From: Valencia hispanica | Taxonomy: Eukaryota > Chordata > Actinopteri > Cyprinodontiformes > Valenciidae | Direction: 5' to 3' | Length of the DNA: 64,000 bases | Assembly (NCBI GenBank): GCA_963556495.2 | Contig: OY747714.1 | Span: forward strand, 49,018,041 to 49,082,040 | In this document: positions 1 through 11,126 of the stretch, one piece after another | Numbering within the stretch: position 1 is the stretch's first letter | How the letters are laid out: each line of letters begins with the position of its first letter | Notes under the pieces: generated by a model | What the model was told of the DNA's origin: nothing | Database searches by the model: none | Seen by the model: only the letters and a program-made list of their open reading frames with translations | Program-made: the position numbers and the translations under genes

Positions 1-856
1 TAAGGAATCCCAGCAGATTGCGAAAGTCATTGGCGTGAAGTTGGGCCCCGTTGATGCAGATTTTCCAACCACAGCAATCATTCAGCAATCCCTCATACTG
101 AGCAAGCATGTAGCGACGGTGGAGAGGAAAAACTCCCCTTTAACAGGAAGAAACCTCCAATAGAACCAGGCTCAGTAGGAGCGGCCATCTGCCACGACCG
201 TCTGGGGGTTTGAGAAGACAGAGCAGAAACAGAGAAGGAACAGAAGATCTGATATAAGAGAACTTTCTATGTTACAGAAAGTAAAAAGTTGATAACAGGA
301 CACAGTGGATGTTCAGTTACTGGGAGGATCATCCCAGTCGATGCCCCCCGTCCAACAGGGCATTGCAGCCAAGCAGGATACCAGACCAGGTATATCTTCT
401 ATGGAGAGAAAAACACTGAGAGAAAACTAAGTTAACAGTCGAAATAACAGAATGTACTGTAATACAACTGGAGAGTAGTAGGAGAGAAAAGTAGCAGAGT
501 GAAGAAAATTGGTAAGTCTGTCCTCCAGCAGTCTAAGCCTATAGCAGCATAACTACAGAGATAGCTCAGGATGACCTTAGCCACTCTAACTATAAGCTTT
601 ATCAAAAAGGAAAGTTTTAAGCCTGGCCTTAAAAGTAAACAGAGTGTCTGCCTCACGGACTAAAACTGGGAGCTGGTTCCACAGGAGAGGAGCCTGATAA
701 CTAAAAGATCTGCCTCCCATTCTGCTTTTAGAAATCCTAGGAACTACAAGTAAACCTGCAGTCTGAGAGCAAAGTGCACTGTTAGGAACATATGGAACAA
801 TTAGATCTCTGATGTATGATGGAGCTGATTATTAAGGGCTTTGTATGTAAGAAGTA
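1..856 (-). mobile_element. L2-type LINE, 3' end (5'-truncated)
   Basis: Read on the minus strand, this matches the 3' part of the L2-type LINE at 46577-47406, including the C-terminal coding remnant (432-656) and the long 3' tail. The similarity starts in the segment corresponding to 'tacatacaaagccctt' at 46576, so the copy lacks the endonuclease and reverse-transcriptase core. The true 3' terminus lies left of the window. It is a dead 5'-truncated insertion of a family present several times here. Confidence 0.85.
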
Positions 857-2040
857 AAGTAAAGTACTAGTGAAGTAAAAAATAAGAAAGTCGGGTGTAG
901 ATTTAAAGACTGAAATTGTGGCAGCCATACTTGGTTTACTTTAATAAATAAAGTACAAATACAGAAATTGTACTCAAAACCCAATGCTATCACCAAACTA
1001 ACACAATGGTGGGTGCAGAACAATAAAATATGTTTGAAATAAACTTTAAAACAATAAATAGTTGGCATGACATCTGCAAAAATTACAAAGGTTTTGGGAA
1101 GTTATAAAATGTCTTCAGTAATTTGACCTAATTCAACCTAATATAACAAACTAATATTAGCATAGGCTGCATACTAATTCTAACAGTATCTATTTCTCAT
1201 GTCGTCTAAGTGCTCATTTAAGATAAATAAAAAACGTTTTGGTTGTAAGCAATCTAATAAACTGGAACGAGCAGATTTAAAATGCAACTATCACTAAACC
1301 TTTGCTAACGAACAAGCTAACATCGAATAATCGAAAGAGGAACTACAAGATGACTACAAAGGACATACACAGGTTAAACATCGCATACTTTCCGTATGCA
1401 GTGCGATGTTGATAAGAAATAATTCATCTATTCTTGAGAAAACTACAATTTAGACATAATTTATTGATCCCAGAGAGGAAATAAGTATGTTCAAGGAGTT
1501 GGTGTGATGGCTGCAACCAAGATCTCCTGTAGCAGTCTGTGTGGTGGTAAAACTGCAAAAGCTTCTCACTGAAGATAACACCCTGTGTTCTAGGATAGAC
1601 CCATGAGGAGGATGCTCGGAGTTATCTGAAATAAGTAAGAAGTGGTCAGCTACACAGAATTTTTTTTTTTTTTTTAAAGAATTAATAATATTGGGTATTA
1701 CACAGCTAAGCTGTGATTAATTAGATTAAAAGTTGTAATCATCTGACAGCCTGAAAAATAACGGATATGTACTCTGAACGAAGACTTCAGGAACGATGAT
1801 GGTTTTAAAGATTTTTATGGGGGTTGGAAAATAAAATAAATAGGTACTTAAATAAAGGAAGCGGGAATAAAATTTGTGTTAAATGGTTCAATAGGATCGT
1901 TCATGTTCTTTGTCTCTCAGGTTAAAATACTGTAAACAGGTGGTCAGACAGTTGAACCTAATAAAATGAAATAAAAATTACATAAAGATGGAAAAACAAA
2001 GGAATTGAGAAAAAAATCCGTAAGAGATCCCAGTGAGTAG
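857..2040. other. AT-rich stretch without recognisable gene
   Basis: No coding region is supported. The stretch is AT-rich. A short 'tttattgatcccagag' motif near 1460 resembles a common fish retroelement tail and recurs at 19430. A poly-T run lies near 1660. I see no repeat boundary or exon that I can defend. Confidence 0.5.
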
Positions 2041-5000
2041 GTGACGGACTGGGAGATCAAGTGTATGGCCAACCTGGGGGGCAGCCCTCGGCCTCCTAAA
2101 CTTCCAGCCGTTTTGGGGTGGAGAGGACTTGGTCTCTTGTGCTGTTCCGACCCAAAGGGGATTTCGAAATTTGGCCCTTCTTAAAAATGTATAGAGGCTC
2201 TCAAGTGGTGAACTGTTTTGCTGTTTTTTTTCGTGTCTATTTTTGCACGAAGTCGGAGAGCAGAGTTCCTATGCTTTGTGTACTAAAAATTTTAAATAAA
2301 GCATTTGGCTTCCTGCATAATCTAGATTAGTTTTTAGATAATCTATGCAGTTTTGATAAGGCTTTTTGAGGCTTTGGTTAGGTGAGCATTTTTGGATTTA
2401 GCCTTTTTGTTTTGATTTGAAAATTAAGGCTTCGGTTAAAGCAAAAGCTTTTTAGGTCTAGCCTTTCTGATTTGGAAATAAAGGCTTCTGTTAAAGCTGT
2501 AGTATTTTTGGCTTAGCCTTTCTGGTTTGGAAAATTAAGGCTTTTGTTAGAGTGAGAGTTTTCGTATTTGCCTTTCTGGTTTGAGAATAAAGGCTTTGGT
2601 TGGAGAGAGAGCTTTTGGTAATAGCCTTTTTGGTTTTGATTAAATCAATATTCAGACTTCTGGTAGACTAAGACAAGCTTCTCTGGTTTGAGAGGCTTGG
2701 TGTTGGTGGACCGACAGGTTCTTCACTTTTTCAATTTGGAAAAGTGGTTGAGTCTCCTGTTTGGGTAACTCTCCTCTCTGGATAGCTGAGTGCTCAGCCA
2801 GACCATGGGGTCTGATTACACTAGAGCTTCACCACCTGACAGTCCAATATGCCAGCAAAAGATGTGAGAAAAGCATGGGTCTGTTTAAAGAAAAAAGCAA
2901 TAGACTTGGAAAAAGTAGGATAATTAACACCTCCACAATATTTAAATAATAATGACATGCTGAGGTCTGAAGTGATAATTTCAAAGAGAAAATCATAACA
3001 ACACAGGAAATCAACTATGGAAGGAATTGGACTGCTTTATTATGATCATTAACAGGTGTTATTGAAGTTCTTTAATAAAAGAGATGAGAGAGATTCCTTC
3101 AGATACTCAGAGGTTTTAATACAGACTTGGTTGATCAAACAAGGAGGTACAGCGTTAACAGAGAAATATGCGATACTGACCTGCCTTCCAAAACAAGACA
3201 CAGGATTATATAGGTTCAGTAATCATGGCCTATCACCTATGACATTACAAACAAACATTTCTCAGTCGGTAGGCATTTGACTCATTAGGCGTAGAAGATT
3301 TGATATAGAAGCATAATCAATGTATGTCAGGACGTTCTTAGACGTAAAAGAGAGTTGCCATGCCAACCCAGGCTGTAAGAGTGAATCAGCAGGTTTGACC
3401 TGACCTAAATTCATACAGTGTCGCATAATCAGATTGGTCACCATATCATAAAGAAGAGACACATAGTAACTATTAGTAAGTGAACTACATAGAACAGAAC
3501 ATGACATTTCTTCCGCAATACAGGATTGTTTCTCTTGAAGGGAGGAATAATCTATTTTTAAATTTTCAGAATATCAAAATACAGTTAAGTACAGAAAAAC
3601 TACCTGAGCTACTGGAAAAAATGGTCTGAGCATTGTTCCTTTAAATGAAACTTTATCTAGGCAAAAAAAGTGTCCCTCTTCACAAAACAGGGAGAGGTGT
3701 GAAACCATAATTGTGCTTTAGCACAACAAAACCTCAAACAAACAGACTGATCGAACAAACAAGGAACAAAAAAGTAGGCTTAAATACTGGCTAATCAGAT
3801 CAGGCATACAGGGAGGACAATTATCTGCATAATTCACTCACAAAGAAGAAACTGAACAAACAGTTTAAGGGTGAACCTTAATACTAGGGTAACAAAATGA
3901 ACAAACCATAAAACTAACTTAATTCAACCAGAAGTTAGAACAAATAACTCCTTTGAAATGTTGATTGAAACAACAATAATGATGATGACAAATAGGGAAC
4001 CTTATTGATAGACTTTAGCTGCGAGGAGGCCTAAACATTCTTCACAGAAGATCTTAACAAACTCATTAATGGCTCTAAATTAAATTGAAAACATCAGCTA
4101 AAGGCAAAGACAATGAAAACAGTAATCAATGATAAACTTTCCAAATTAGTTACCAGGGTCAGACGCCCTTGGGAACTCTTTGTTCCCCATTTTATCAATT
4201 AGATAACAGCCGTCCACTTCGGGCCCGCGGGCCCGCAGCTTGGGAAACTGCTAAAGTTTTTGGAACAGATTTCATTCAGCAACAACGTGACTGAATGGAG
4301 AACAATTGGTTTTGGAAATAAATTTTGCTGATGAAGAAACACACTCAGTGTGTTTTCAAGGATTGTCTCATGAACTAAAAGCTGGTTCTGAAAACAAGTT
4401 TGAAAACAAGTTTGAAAAGCAGATTCTGAATAAACTGGGGATTTCAGTAAAACAAGGTTTTAAGGAAAAGCGTGTTATTAAAGAAAGACGTACCGCAAAA
4501 GTTTTAATATGGGATTGATGTCTCGGGGGTTCCCGCAGCAGACCTGGGATTCCACAATGATTAATGGGAACTTTTCAAGTTCATAACCTTTGCCTTTCAT
4601 CATTTTCCCCAGGTACAGGAGAAGCAGATGAAGCACATTTAACCATTGAGATTTCCTTTGTTGTGTACTAACTTTTATCTCCACAGCTCTACTCAAACAG
4701 CGATCACTTTAGTAATAGTTTACATACTGGCTAATAGCAATCCTAAGACCGGGGATCAATATTACTACACTATAATTATACTAATAACCTATTGTGGATA
4801 ATTTAATTTAATTTTCTTTTTTTCAATTGGTTTGGTCAAATTTGAATATAATCATAATAATAATAATAATTTTGAAGAAGAGTTTATAGTATAATGGCAT
4901 TACACTAGAAGAAGAGGGGAATGGGGGTTTTCACTTCAATTTGAATAAGAATTCAAATTCAACTTGAAACAGTCAGCAAGACTAAAGGGCTCTACGGGTA

Positions 5001-6048
5001 GGATGATCTTTGGGTTTTTGGGCATAAAAACTAAAGAGCTTCTTCATTGATGATTATCTAAACATGGATTCTTGATTGATTTCTTCTTGCACAAAGAGTT
5101 AATTAGGAGTGGCTCATTACCTTAAATTGTGAAGTTCGTTTAAGATTGCTACAAAGTCAGCATTATTGTCGATTCTTCACGTTCCAGACATTCAAAGCAA
5201 TCGTCATTACGCTTCCCTCCATCCCACAGTGAAGACAAAGACATGTAGTAAAAACTAAACTAGTTAAAAAAACTAGACATAGCTAAAAAAAATAGTAGAC
5301 ATATCACTATATGTAGGCATCAATAGACATTTGAATAAGTTTGTACAGTAAGTGGCAAGACAGTTCAGTCGTAGCACCACCATGGGTGAGCAAATGACAT
5401 AATGGTGCAAGAATAGTCTTTTCGGGGGGTGGGGGGCACTCATGTTCTTCACAGCCTGGTGACTGAGGGGAGAGAGTTCAACATCCTAACACCCTGGTGG
5501 ATGCAACAGGCGCATCAAGGTAATCTGACCTAATCATTTGCTCTAACACTTAATAACTCAGCTGGAGATCATATCAAGGGCCTCCTGATTGGTGATCCTT
5601 CCCTTCCGAGGCGATGCAGAAGCTGAGGCGGACCTTGGGGGTCATGACCTGGAGCAAGGGAAGCGTACACAGTTCAACACCGAGTCCAGATTTTATATCT
5701 CATTGAGACGGGCAAAAAGAGGCTACATAACATCTCTCTCTGTTGAATTTTTCTAGAGTCTTGGCAGATGATGAGACGTGTGGCCGTCCTTGGGGACAGG
5801 AGGTCGTCAGAATCTTTTCCCATCAATATGAATGAAGTGGTGGACAAAAGAAAATGACAAATGGCATAAATAAAGATTCCTGGTGGGTTTTTTATTCTGA
5901 CAAGGGATGTCTCAACAAAGTCATCTGAATGGATGATCCCTGAGTTACTTTGAGCTAATTCCATGGCCAGCATGATTCATGTCTGATTATAAATTGATTG
6001 TTTGATCATTGTCTTTTTTTTGTCGACTCTCGCACTCTTTAGAATGTG
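2041..6048 (+). mobile_element. Degenerate non-coding retroelement related to the 12741-21395 LTR element
   Basis: Two segments resemble the internal region of the LTR element at 12741-21395. Around 2800-2860, sharing 'gacagtccaatatg', it matches 13730-13770. A longer block, about 5500-6000, matches 20340-20860, sharing 'gagctaattccatggcc', a 'gatgatgagac/gatgacgagac' block and the surrounding order. No gag, pol or env frame is visible, as in the better-preserved copy. No left LTR was found. The right end is interrupted by a Tc1 element at 6049. A purine-rich run at about 6914-6935 followed by TG may be the old 3' tract, but this is weak. Confidence 0.55.
2369..2650. repeat. Degenerate tandem repeat, period about 53-58 bp
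   Basis: Five diverged units begin at about 2369, 2427, 2482, 2538 and 2591. Each opens with 'aggctt' plus 'tggtta' or 'cggtta' and carries a 'tagcctttctggtttg'-like block about 35 bases later. Unit spacing varies from 53 to 58 bases. It lies inside the degenerate retroelement. Confidence 0.75.
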
Positions 6049-6873
6049 TAAACTCAGCAAAAAAAGAAACGTCCCTTTTTCACGACTGTGTATTTCAACA
6101 ATAATGTTTGTAAAAATCCAAATAACTTTACAGATCTTCATTGTAAAGGGTTTAAACAATGTTTTCCATGCATGTTCAATTAATCATAATCAATTAATTA
6201 ACATGCACCTGTGGAATGGTCGTTAAGACCTTAACAGATTACAGAAAGTAGGCATTTGAGGTCACAGTTCTAAAAACGCAGGACACTAAAGAGACTTGTC
6301 TACCAACTGTGAAAAACACCCAAAGAAAGATGCCCAGGGTCCCTGCTCATCTGTGTGAACGTGCATTAGGCATGCTGCGGGGAGGCATGAGGACTGCTGA
6401 TGTGGCTAGGGCAATAAATTACCATGTCCGCACTGTGAGACGCTTAAGACAGCGCTACAGGGAGACAGGAAGGACAGCTGATCATCCTTGCAGTGGAAGA
6501 CCACGTGTAACAACACCTGCAAAGGATCGGTACATCCGAATATCACACCTGCGTGACAGGTACAGGATGGCCACAACAATTGTCATCTCACAGCAAGAAC
6601 TGACAAATCTGGTCCAGTCCATGAGGAGGAGATGCACTGCAGTACTTCAAGCAGCTGGTGGCCACACCAGATACTGACTGGTACTTTTGATTTTGAGCCT
6701 CCCTTCATTCAAGGACACATTATTCTATTTCTGTTAGTCACATGTCTGTGAAACATTTTTAGTTTGTCTTATGGTGTTGACTCTTTTAGTGTTCATGCAA
6801 ATATTTACACACATTAAGTTTACTGAAAGTAAAAACAGTTGAAAGTCAGACGTTTCTCTTTTTGCTGAGTTTA
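6049..6873 (+). mobile_element. Tc1/mariner element, internally deleted
   Basis: The ends are inverted: 'taaactcagcaaaaa' at 6049 and its complement ending at 6873, both bounded by TA as expected for Tc1/mariner insertion. The element is about 825 bp, roughly half the usual 1.6 kb. Its single frame joins the N-terminal DNA-binding part of a transposase directly to the C-terminal tail, so the catalytic core was deleted. It sits inside the retroelement copy to its left. Confidence 0.9.
6309..6677 (+). pseudogene. Tc1 transposase remnant: DNA-binding part fused to C-terminal tail
   Basis: The 122-residue frame is open. Residues about 8-60 form the paired-type helix-turn-helix of Tc1 transposases (motifs 'MRTADVARAIN', 'HVRTVRRLRQRY') followed by 'GRPRVTT'. 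After about residue 95 it jumps to the tail 'LVQSMRRRC...GGHTRY', which closely matches the C-terminus of the transposase at 12107-12418. The three acidic catalytic residues are absent, so it cannot transpose. A protein of this form could still bind the element's ends, but that is inference. The frame has no internal stop. Confidence 0.85.
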
Positions 6874-7012
6874 TGAACTTGAAATATTTCTGTATGTTTT
6901 GGGGATTATTGTAGCGAAAGAAAAAGAGAGGAAATGTTACAGAAAATGTCAATGTTATGTCAATTAATTATTAGTAAAGGAATCTGGGGAATATGGCATA
7001 ATTATTAGCCAA

Positions 7013-7905
7013 GGCAAAGCAAGTTTATTTGTATTGCACAATTCATGTTACAGGACAATTTAAAGTGCTTTACATAAAACATCAAAAGCATTACAGCAGG
7101 GTGCAGAAAAAGCAAAAGTACAGGAATAAAAAGCATGATTTAAAATGAATAAAAAAAAAAGACAATCTTAGAAGAAGCTGTGCAGATTTAAAACTTGGAA
7201 TAAAAACCTTATCAAAAGCAGCTGAGAACAGGTGGGTCTCTGAGTGTTTCAGCTGATCTGAGGCTTTCTGGGAGTTTGTTCCAGACATGTGGAGCATAGA
7301 AGCTGAATGTAGCTTCTCCATGTCTGGTTCTGACTCTGGGAACTGATAAAAGAGCGGATCCAGATGACCTGAGGGGTCGAGTAGGTTCATACTGGGTCAG
7401 GAGATCACCGATGTATTTTGGTCCTAAACCATTCTGAGCTTTATAGACCAGCAGCAGAACTTTGAAGTCTATCCTCTGACAGACAGGCAGTCAGTGTAAA
7501 GACCTCAGAGCTGGACTGATGTGGTCCACTTTTTTGGTTTTAGTGAGAACTCGAGCAGCAGAGTTCTGGATGAGCTGCAGTTTCCTAATTGATTTTTTAG
7601 GTAGACCTGTAAAGACGCTGTTAAAATAATCAAGCCGACTAAAGATGAATGCATGGACTAGTTTTTCCAGGTCCTGCTGAGACATCAGATCTTTTATCCT
7701 TGAGATATTCTTAAGGTGATAGTAGGCTGATTTTGTGATTGCCTTAATGTGTTTTTCAAAGTTTAAGTCTGAGTCCATCACTATACCCAGATTTCTGACG
7801 TGGTTGGTGGTTTTTAGGTGTATGGACTGAAGCCCTGTGGTGACCTTCAATCTTTTCTCTTTAGCTCCAAAGACAATTACCTCCGTTGTATTAGCATCTC
7901 AATGC
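7013..7905 (-). mobile_element. L2-type LINE, 3' end (5'-truncated)
   Basis: On the minus strand this encodes the region downstream of the reverse-transcriptase active site (7491-7850) and ends in the tail 'caagtttatttgtattgcac', a common terminus of fish L2-type LINEs. A related tail occurs at 30050-30110 and 19548-19600. The coding part contains stops after 'ALRSLH', so it is inactive. The 5' truncation is near 7905. Confidence 0.8.
7491..7850 (-). pseudogene. L2-type reverse transcriptase C-terminal remnant
   Basis: This 119-residue open stretch contains 'VRNLGIVMDSDLNFEKHI', 'LEKLVHAFIFSRLDY' and 'LIQNSAARVLT', the conserved post-catalytic thumb and tail motifs of L2/CR1-group reverse transcriptases. 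The equivalent motifs appear at 45726-45995 in another copy. The palm (YADD) is missing through 5' truncation and the frame is broken downstream, so no functional product is expected. Confidence 0.8.
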
Positions 7906-8990
7906 AGAAGGTCTCCAATAATGTCATCTGGATGGATGTATAGGTCTCATTTTTCTCATTTCAACAACCAAATTCATGATTTCATAATGGACAATGAACT
8001 GATGATGAACTGATGAATAATGAATTGAAACTGTGTTTTATTGTCTTTATTTTCACTGCCTGCACACCCCAAAGAACAGCACACAGTTACCTTTTATGTG
8101 TGCTATTACTGAAAGAGTAATAAGAGGAGGGATACTGATGTGGATTTTTTTTTCTGGATCTACAGTAAAGTCTATGACATTGATCTAATAATTTTATCAC
8201 AGTAATTATTAGTCAGAGAAGAGGCCTTTCACCTACTTATCTAACTGTTGACTCCTAAACACTGAGGAGTGTTTTGGATAAACTTGCAATGAATACATAA
8301 CATCAGGGTACTGAAGCCAGAACCTGTTTGCAGAGAAGGAGACATGAGCTGGGTGCGAGGGAGTTCGGGTGTTGGCCCAGGCGGGCTCATCTTTAAGACT
8401 GACCGTTATAAAATATGAAAAATGCAGATGCAGACTTCAGCCTCATTCCTATGAAGGAAGAAGATAAAATTTTTTCCATAACAGACCCAACACCAATACA
8501 AAATAAACAAAAAACAAGCCAGCAATATGAATGAAGCAGAGAAAAGGTAGAACATTATAGTTTTGGTATTAATGTGTTGTTATGCTCCATGTTATTTTGT
8601 TTACAAGCCAAAATGATACAAGCTGGAATGTGTTCATTTACCTTGTTAATAAAAGTCTGCAGGCAGCAATTGTGTGTTCTGAGAGTTGTGTATTGATGCT
8701 GGCTTACTTTGGTGTGGATGTGTAAAGTTTTTCTGCATTAATGTTAGAGCATTTAAACCAGCCAGTTGAACTATTTCTGGCTTTCTTCATTAAAGGAAAA
8801 ATATCATCATATCCCGACTTTGAGTGATTTATCATCCTGCACGTAAAGCTAATATCCATCTGTGGCACACATTAACGATATGAAAAAATAAAAACAGGAA
8901 AATGCTAAAAATATACACAAAAATGACACATCATAGAAATATTCAAATAAAATAACACATTTGAACTCTTAACTCTCACCAACTTGGTCC
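7906..8990. other. No recognisable gene
   Basis: AT-rich sequence between a LINE fragment and a solo-like LTR. I find no coding pattern, terminal repeats or clear tandem structure. Confidence 0.45.
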
Positions 8991-9369
8991 TGTTAGGAAA
9001 AAAATAGTGGTTGACCTAGAAAGAATCACACACAGGAGTTGGAGAGAATTTGGAGTCAATAAGCTCTTCAGAGGGAAATCCGGAGAATCAGTTCTGCAGA
9101 GGGAGACCAGGAAAATACTGTAAGGAATGAGCCAACCGTGTCTGTCTGTTATCAGCCTCCCAGTGTCCTAGTCTCTGGTCTCAAAGAGCATCCCCTCTGC
9201 AGTCTCTCTTTATTTAGTCACAGGTCATTAACATATTAAAAGAACAGGATGTCATGCAAAGGAGCATGTGACTGAAACCAAAATGACATTTAAAAAGTAC
9301 ATTAGAACTATCTGATAAAGAAAGACACCCTAAGAAAATAATAATACAACATTATTATTTTACCTAACA
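8991..9369 (-). repeat. Retroviral-type LTR (3' LTR of a truncated minus-strand ERV)
   Basis: The 379 bp unit starts TGTTAGG and ends CCTAACA, a 7 bp inverted terminal pair with TG...CA ends. Immediately to its right is 'ttcccccctgaaa', which on the minus strand is a polypurine tract directly upstream of the LTR. Envelope and integrase remnants follow further right in the expected order for a minus-strand provirus. No second LTR was found. Confidence 0.8.
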
Positions 9370-9669
9370 TTTCCCCCCTGAAATGTGGTTTTTAAATGTG
9401 ATTACAAACAACAAAAAGTTGTAAAATAGGTAACGACTCCAATAATGTAAAAAAATGAGAATCATAAAAACCAGACAATAAAAGGTTGCAAAATAAGTAC
9501 CATCTCAAATTCAAAAAAGGTAATAAGACATACAACAAAGAAATTGCAAAAGTAAGTAGCAATTTCAAAAAGATATTAATGCGAGCTTCACCTAGACATC
9601 ATCCAATTAATCGCTACCTGAACAGTAGTTAAGATTAATGGAATCATAAAAGGTTTTTACACATGTTAA

Positions 9670-10328
9670 TTACACTTCATCTTCTTCTTTATTTCTATCT
9701 TCATCTTCAAGCCTCTGATTAAGAAGAGAGTATTGGACCAGTGTGTTAGTTATCATTTTATTCATCATTTGTTTTATACATGGAAGAACACAACTAACAA
9801 AAACGCAGAAAAGTATCAAAATTACAATGAATGGCATAGCTATTTTTAAAAGAACCTGATACCACCTGCTAGTTGTCAGCCAGGCCATGAGATCCCATTG
9901 TCCATTACTGCTTTCCTGTGATTCTAAAAAGTCAGCTAATCCCTGCACCCGGTCATGAATGAGGGTCCAATTATCATTTGTACTAGGAAACGAAGTACAA
10001 CAGTGTTCACCATTTACATTCCAATTCCACCTTCAGAAGCAAAAAGAGTGTCCAGAGCTACCTGATGTTGCATCAGCATGGTCTTCATCACCAGTTTTTC
10101 AGGATCGTTGGCCAGCAGGTTGGACATTTCAGCAAGGATGTCTGTGATGTTTTCTAAAGTCCATCAAACCTCGTTCATCCGTTTTGTCATGCTTGCAACT
10201 CTAACAGGTGGGTTAGAATTTTAGCTCTTCTTTCCTTTGATGTCTGGGCGTCATCAGGTGTGAGGAAAAAGCAGTAGAATAGAAGCAGGCAAACTGCCAG
10301 ACAGGAGAGGAGCCAAACTAGTTTCATG
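9670..10328 (-). pseudogene. Endogenous retroviral envelope remnant
   Basis: Two parts of an envelope gene are visible on the minus strand. A start with a hydrophobic leader lies near 10328. A 92-residue open segment (9670-9948) has the layout of a retroviral transmembrane subunit end: a W-rich pre-membrane stretch ('WDLMAWL'), a hydrophobic span containing 'VILILFC', then 'CVLPCI' and a charged tail. Most of the surface subunit is missing and stops interrupt the stretch between the two parts. It is an inactive relic. The Cys-Pro-Cys layout and adjacent integrase suggest a gamma- or epsilon-like retrovirus; the exact genus is uncertain. Confidence 0.65.
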
Positions 10329-10499
10329 TTGGCTAGAGGCAAATAAGAGGACTAGCCCTCCAAAACAGAGGTTTGACCACTAAGGGGACAGGGATGCTGT
10401 TCTGCTGGGTTTGAGATCAGAGGCCCTATTGGTCACTCTGTCCTTTGTAGCCCAGACTTCCCCACTGTCCCGTGTCTAGTCCCCTAATTGCCTTTGCAA

Positions 10500-10630
10500 T
10501 TTGCAGTGTGAGATGTGTATCCACGAGGGTCTCTCAGCGATTTTCACAGCCGTAGGCGTAGTCAGCAGGACTTCGAAAGGTCCTTCCTTTTAATCACCTT
10601 GATGAATACCCAGTCTCCAGGTTTGATTGG
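10500..10630 (-). pseudogene. Retroviral integrase C-terminal remnant
   Basis: Minus-strand translation shows 'KPGDWVFIKV' and, in a shifted frame just downstream, '[13 protein letters not shown]' followed by 'WIHISHCK'. These are characteristic of the C-terminal DNA-binding domain of gammaretrovirus-like integrases. One frame change separates the two pieces. Position directly upstream of the envelope remnant fits pol-env order. Only this tail of pol survives; the provirus is cut off near 10700. Confidence 0.65.
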
Positions 10631-10892
10631 CTTTTCAGGATCCTGCAAAACAGAAGGAGAGGTAGGCAGATTGTGTGCGCTTTGCACTTCTTTGGCTAAG
10701 ATAATTTTCCTCAAGTAATCAGCTAATGTGAGTTCTTATACATGTTAGGCATGTTTTGCAGAAATGTTTTAAGTATGTTTCAAGGTTGTATGTTGTAAAG
10801 TGTTGCTGTATTATTGATACCACCCCCCCTGTGGAGACATGGCAAGGCCCATGGCTCACAAACGCTTACAGTATATACATACACATATACAC

Positions 10893-10933
<41 letters not shown>

Positions 10934-11047
10934 AAATGAAAAGTGGTGTTTCTACTCATTCATTATTAAAAATATCAAAGGATACCTTTACTTATTTCAT
11001 TAAAATTAATAGGAATAGCACTTATGTAAATAATATCACTAACTTAT

Positions 11048-11048
<1 letters not shown>

Positions 11049-11123
<75 letters not shown>
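11049..11123. repeat. (TA)n microsatellite
   Basis: About 75 bp of near-perfect TA dinucleotide repeat. A shorter TA run lies at about 10890-10932. The Tc1 element to the right inserted at the end of this tract, where TA targets are abundant. Confidence 0.95.

Positions 11124-11126
<3 letters not shown>

Noticed and set aside
10756..11124. 122-codon frame ending in a long Tyr/Ile repeat
   Set aside because: It is produced by translation of TA microsatellites; no conserved motif.
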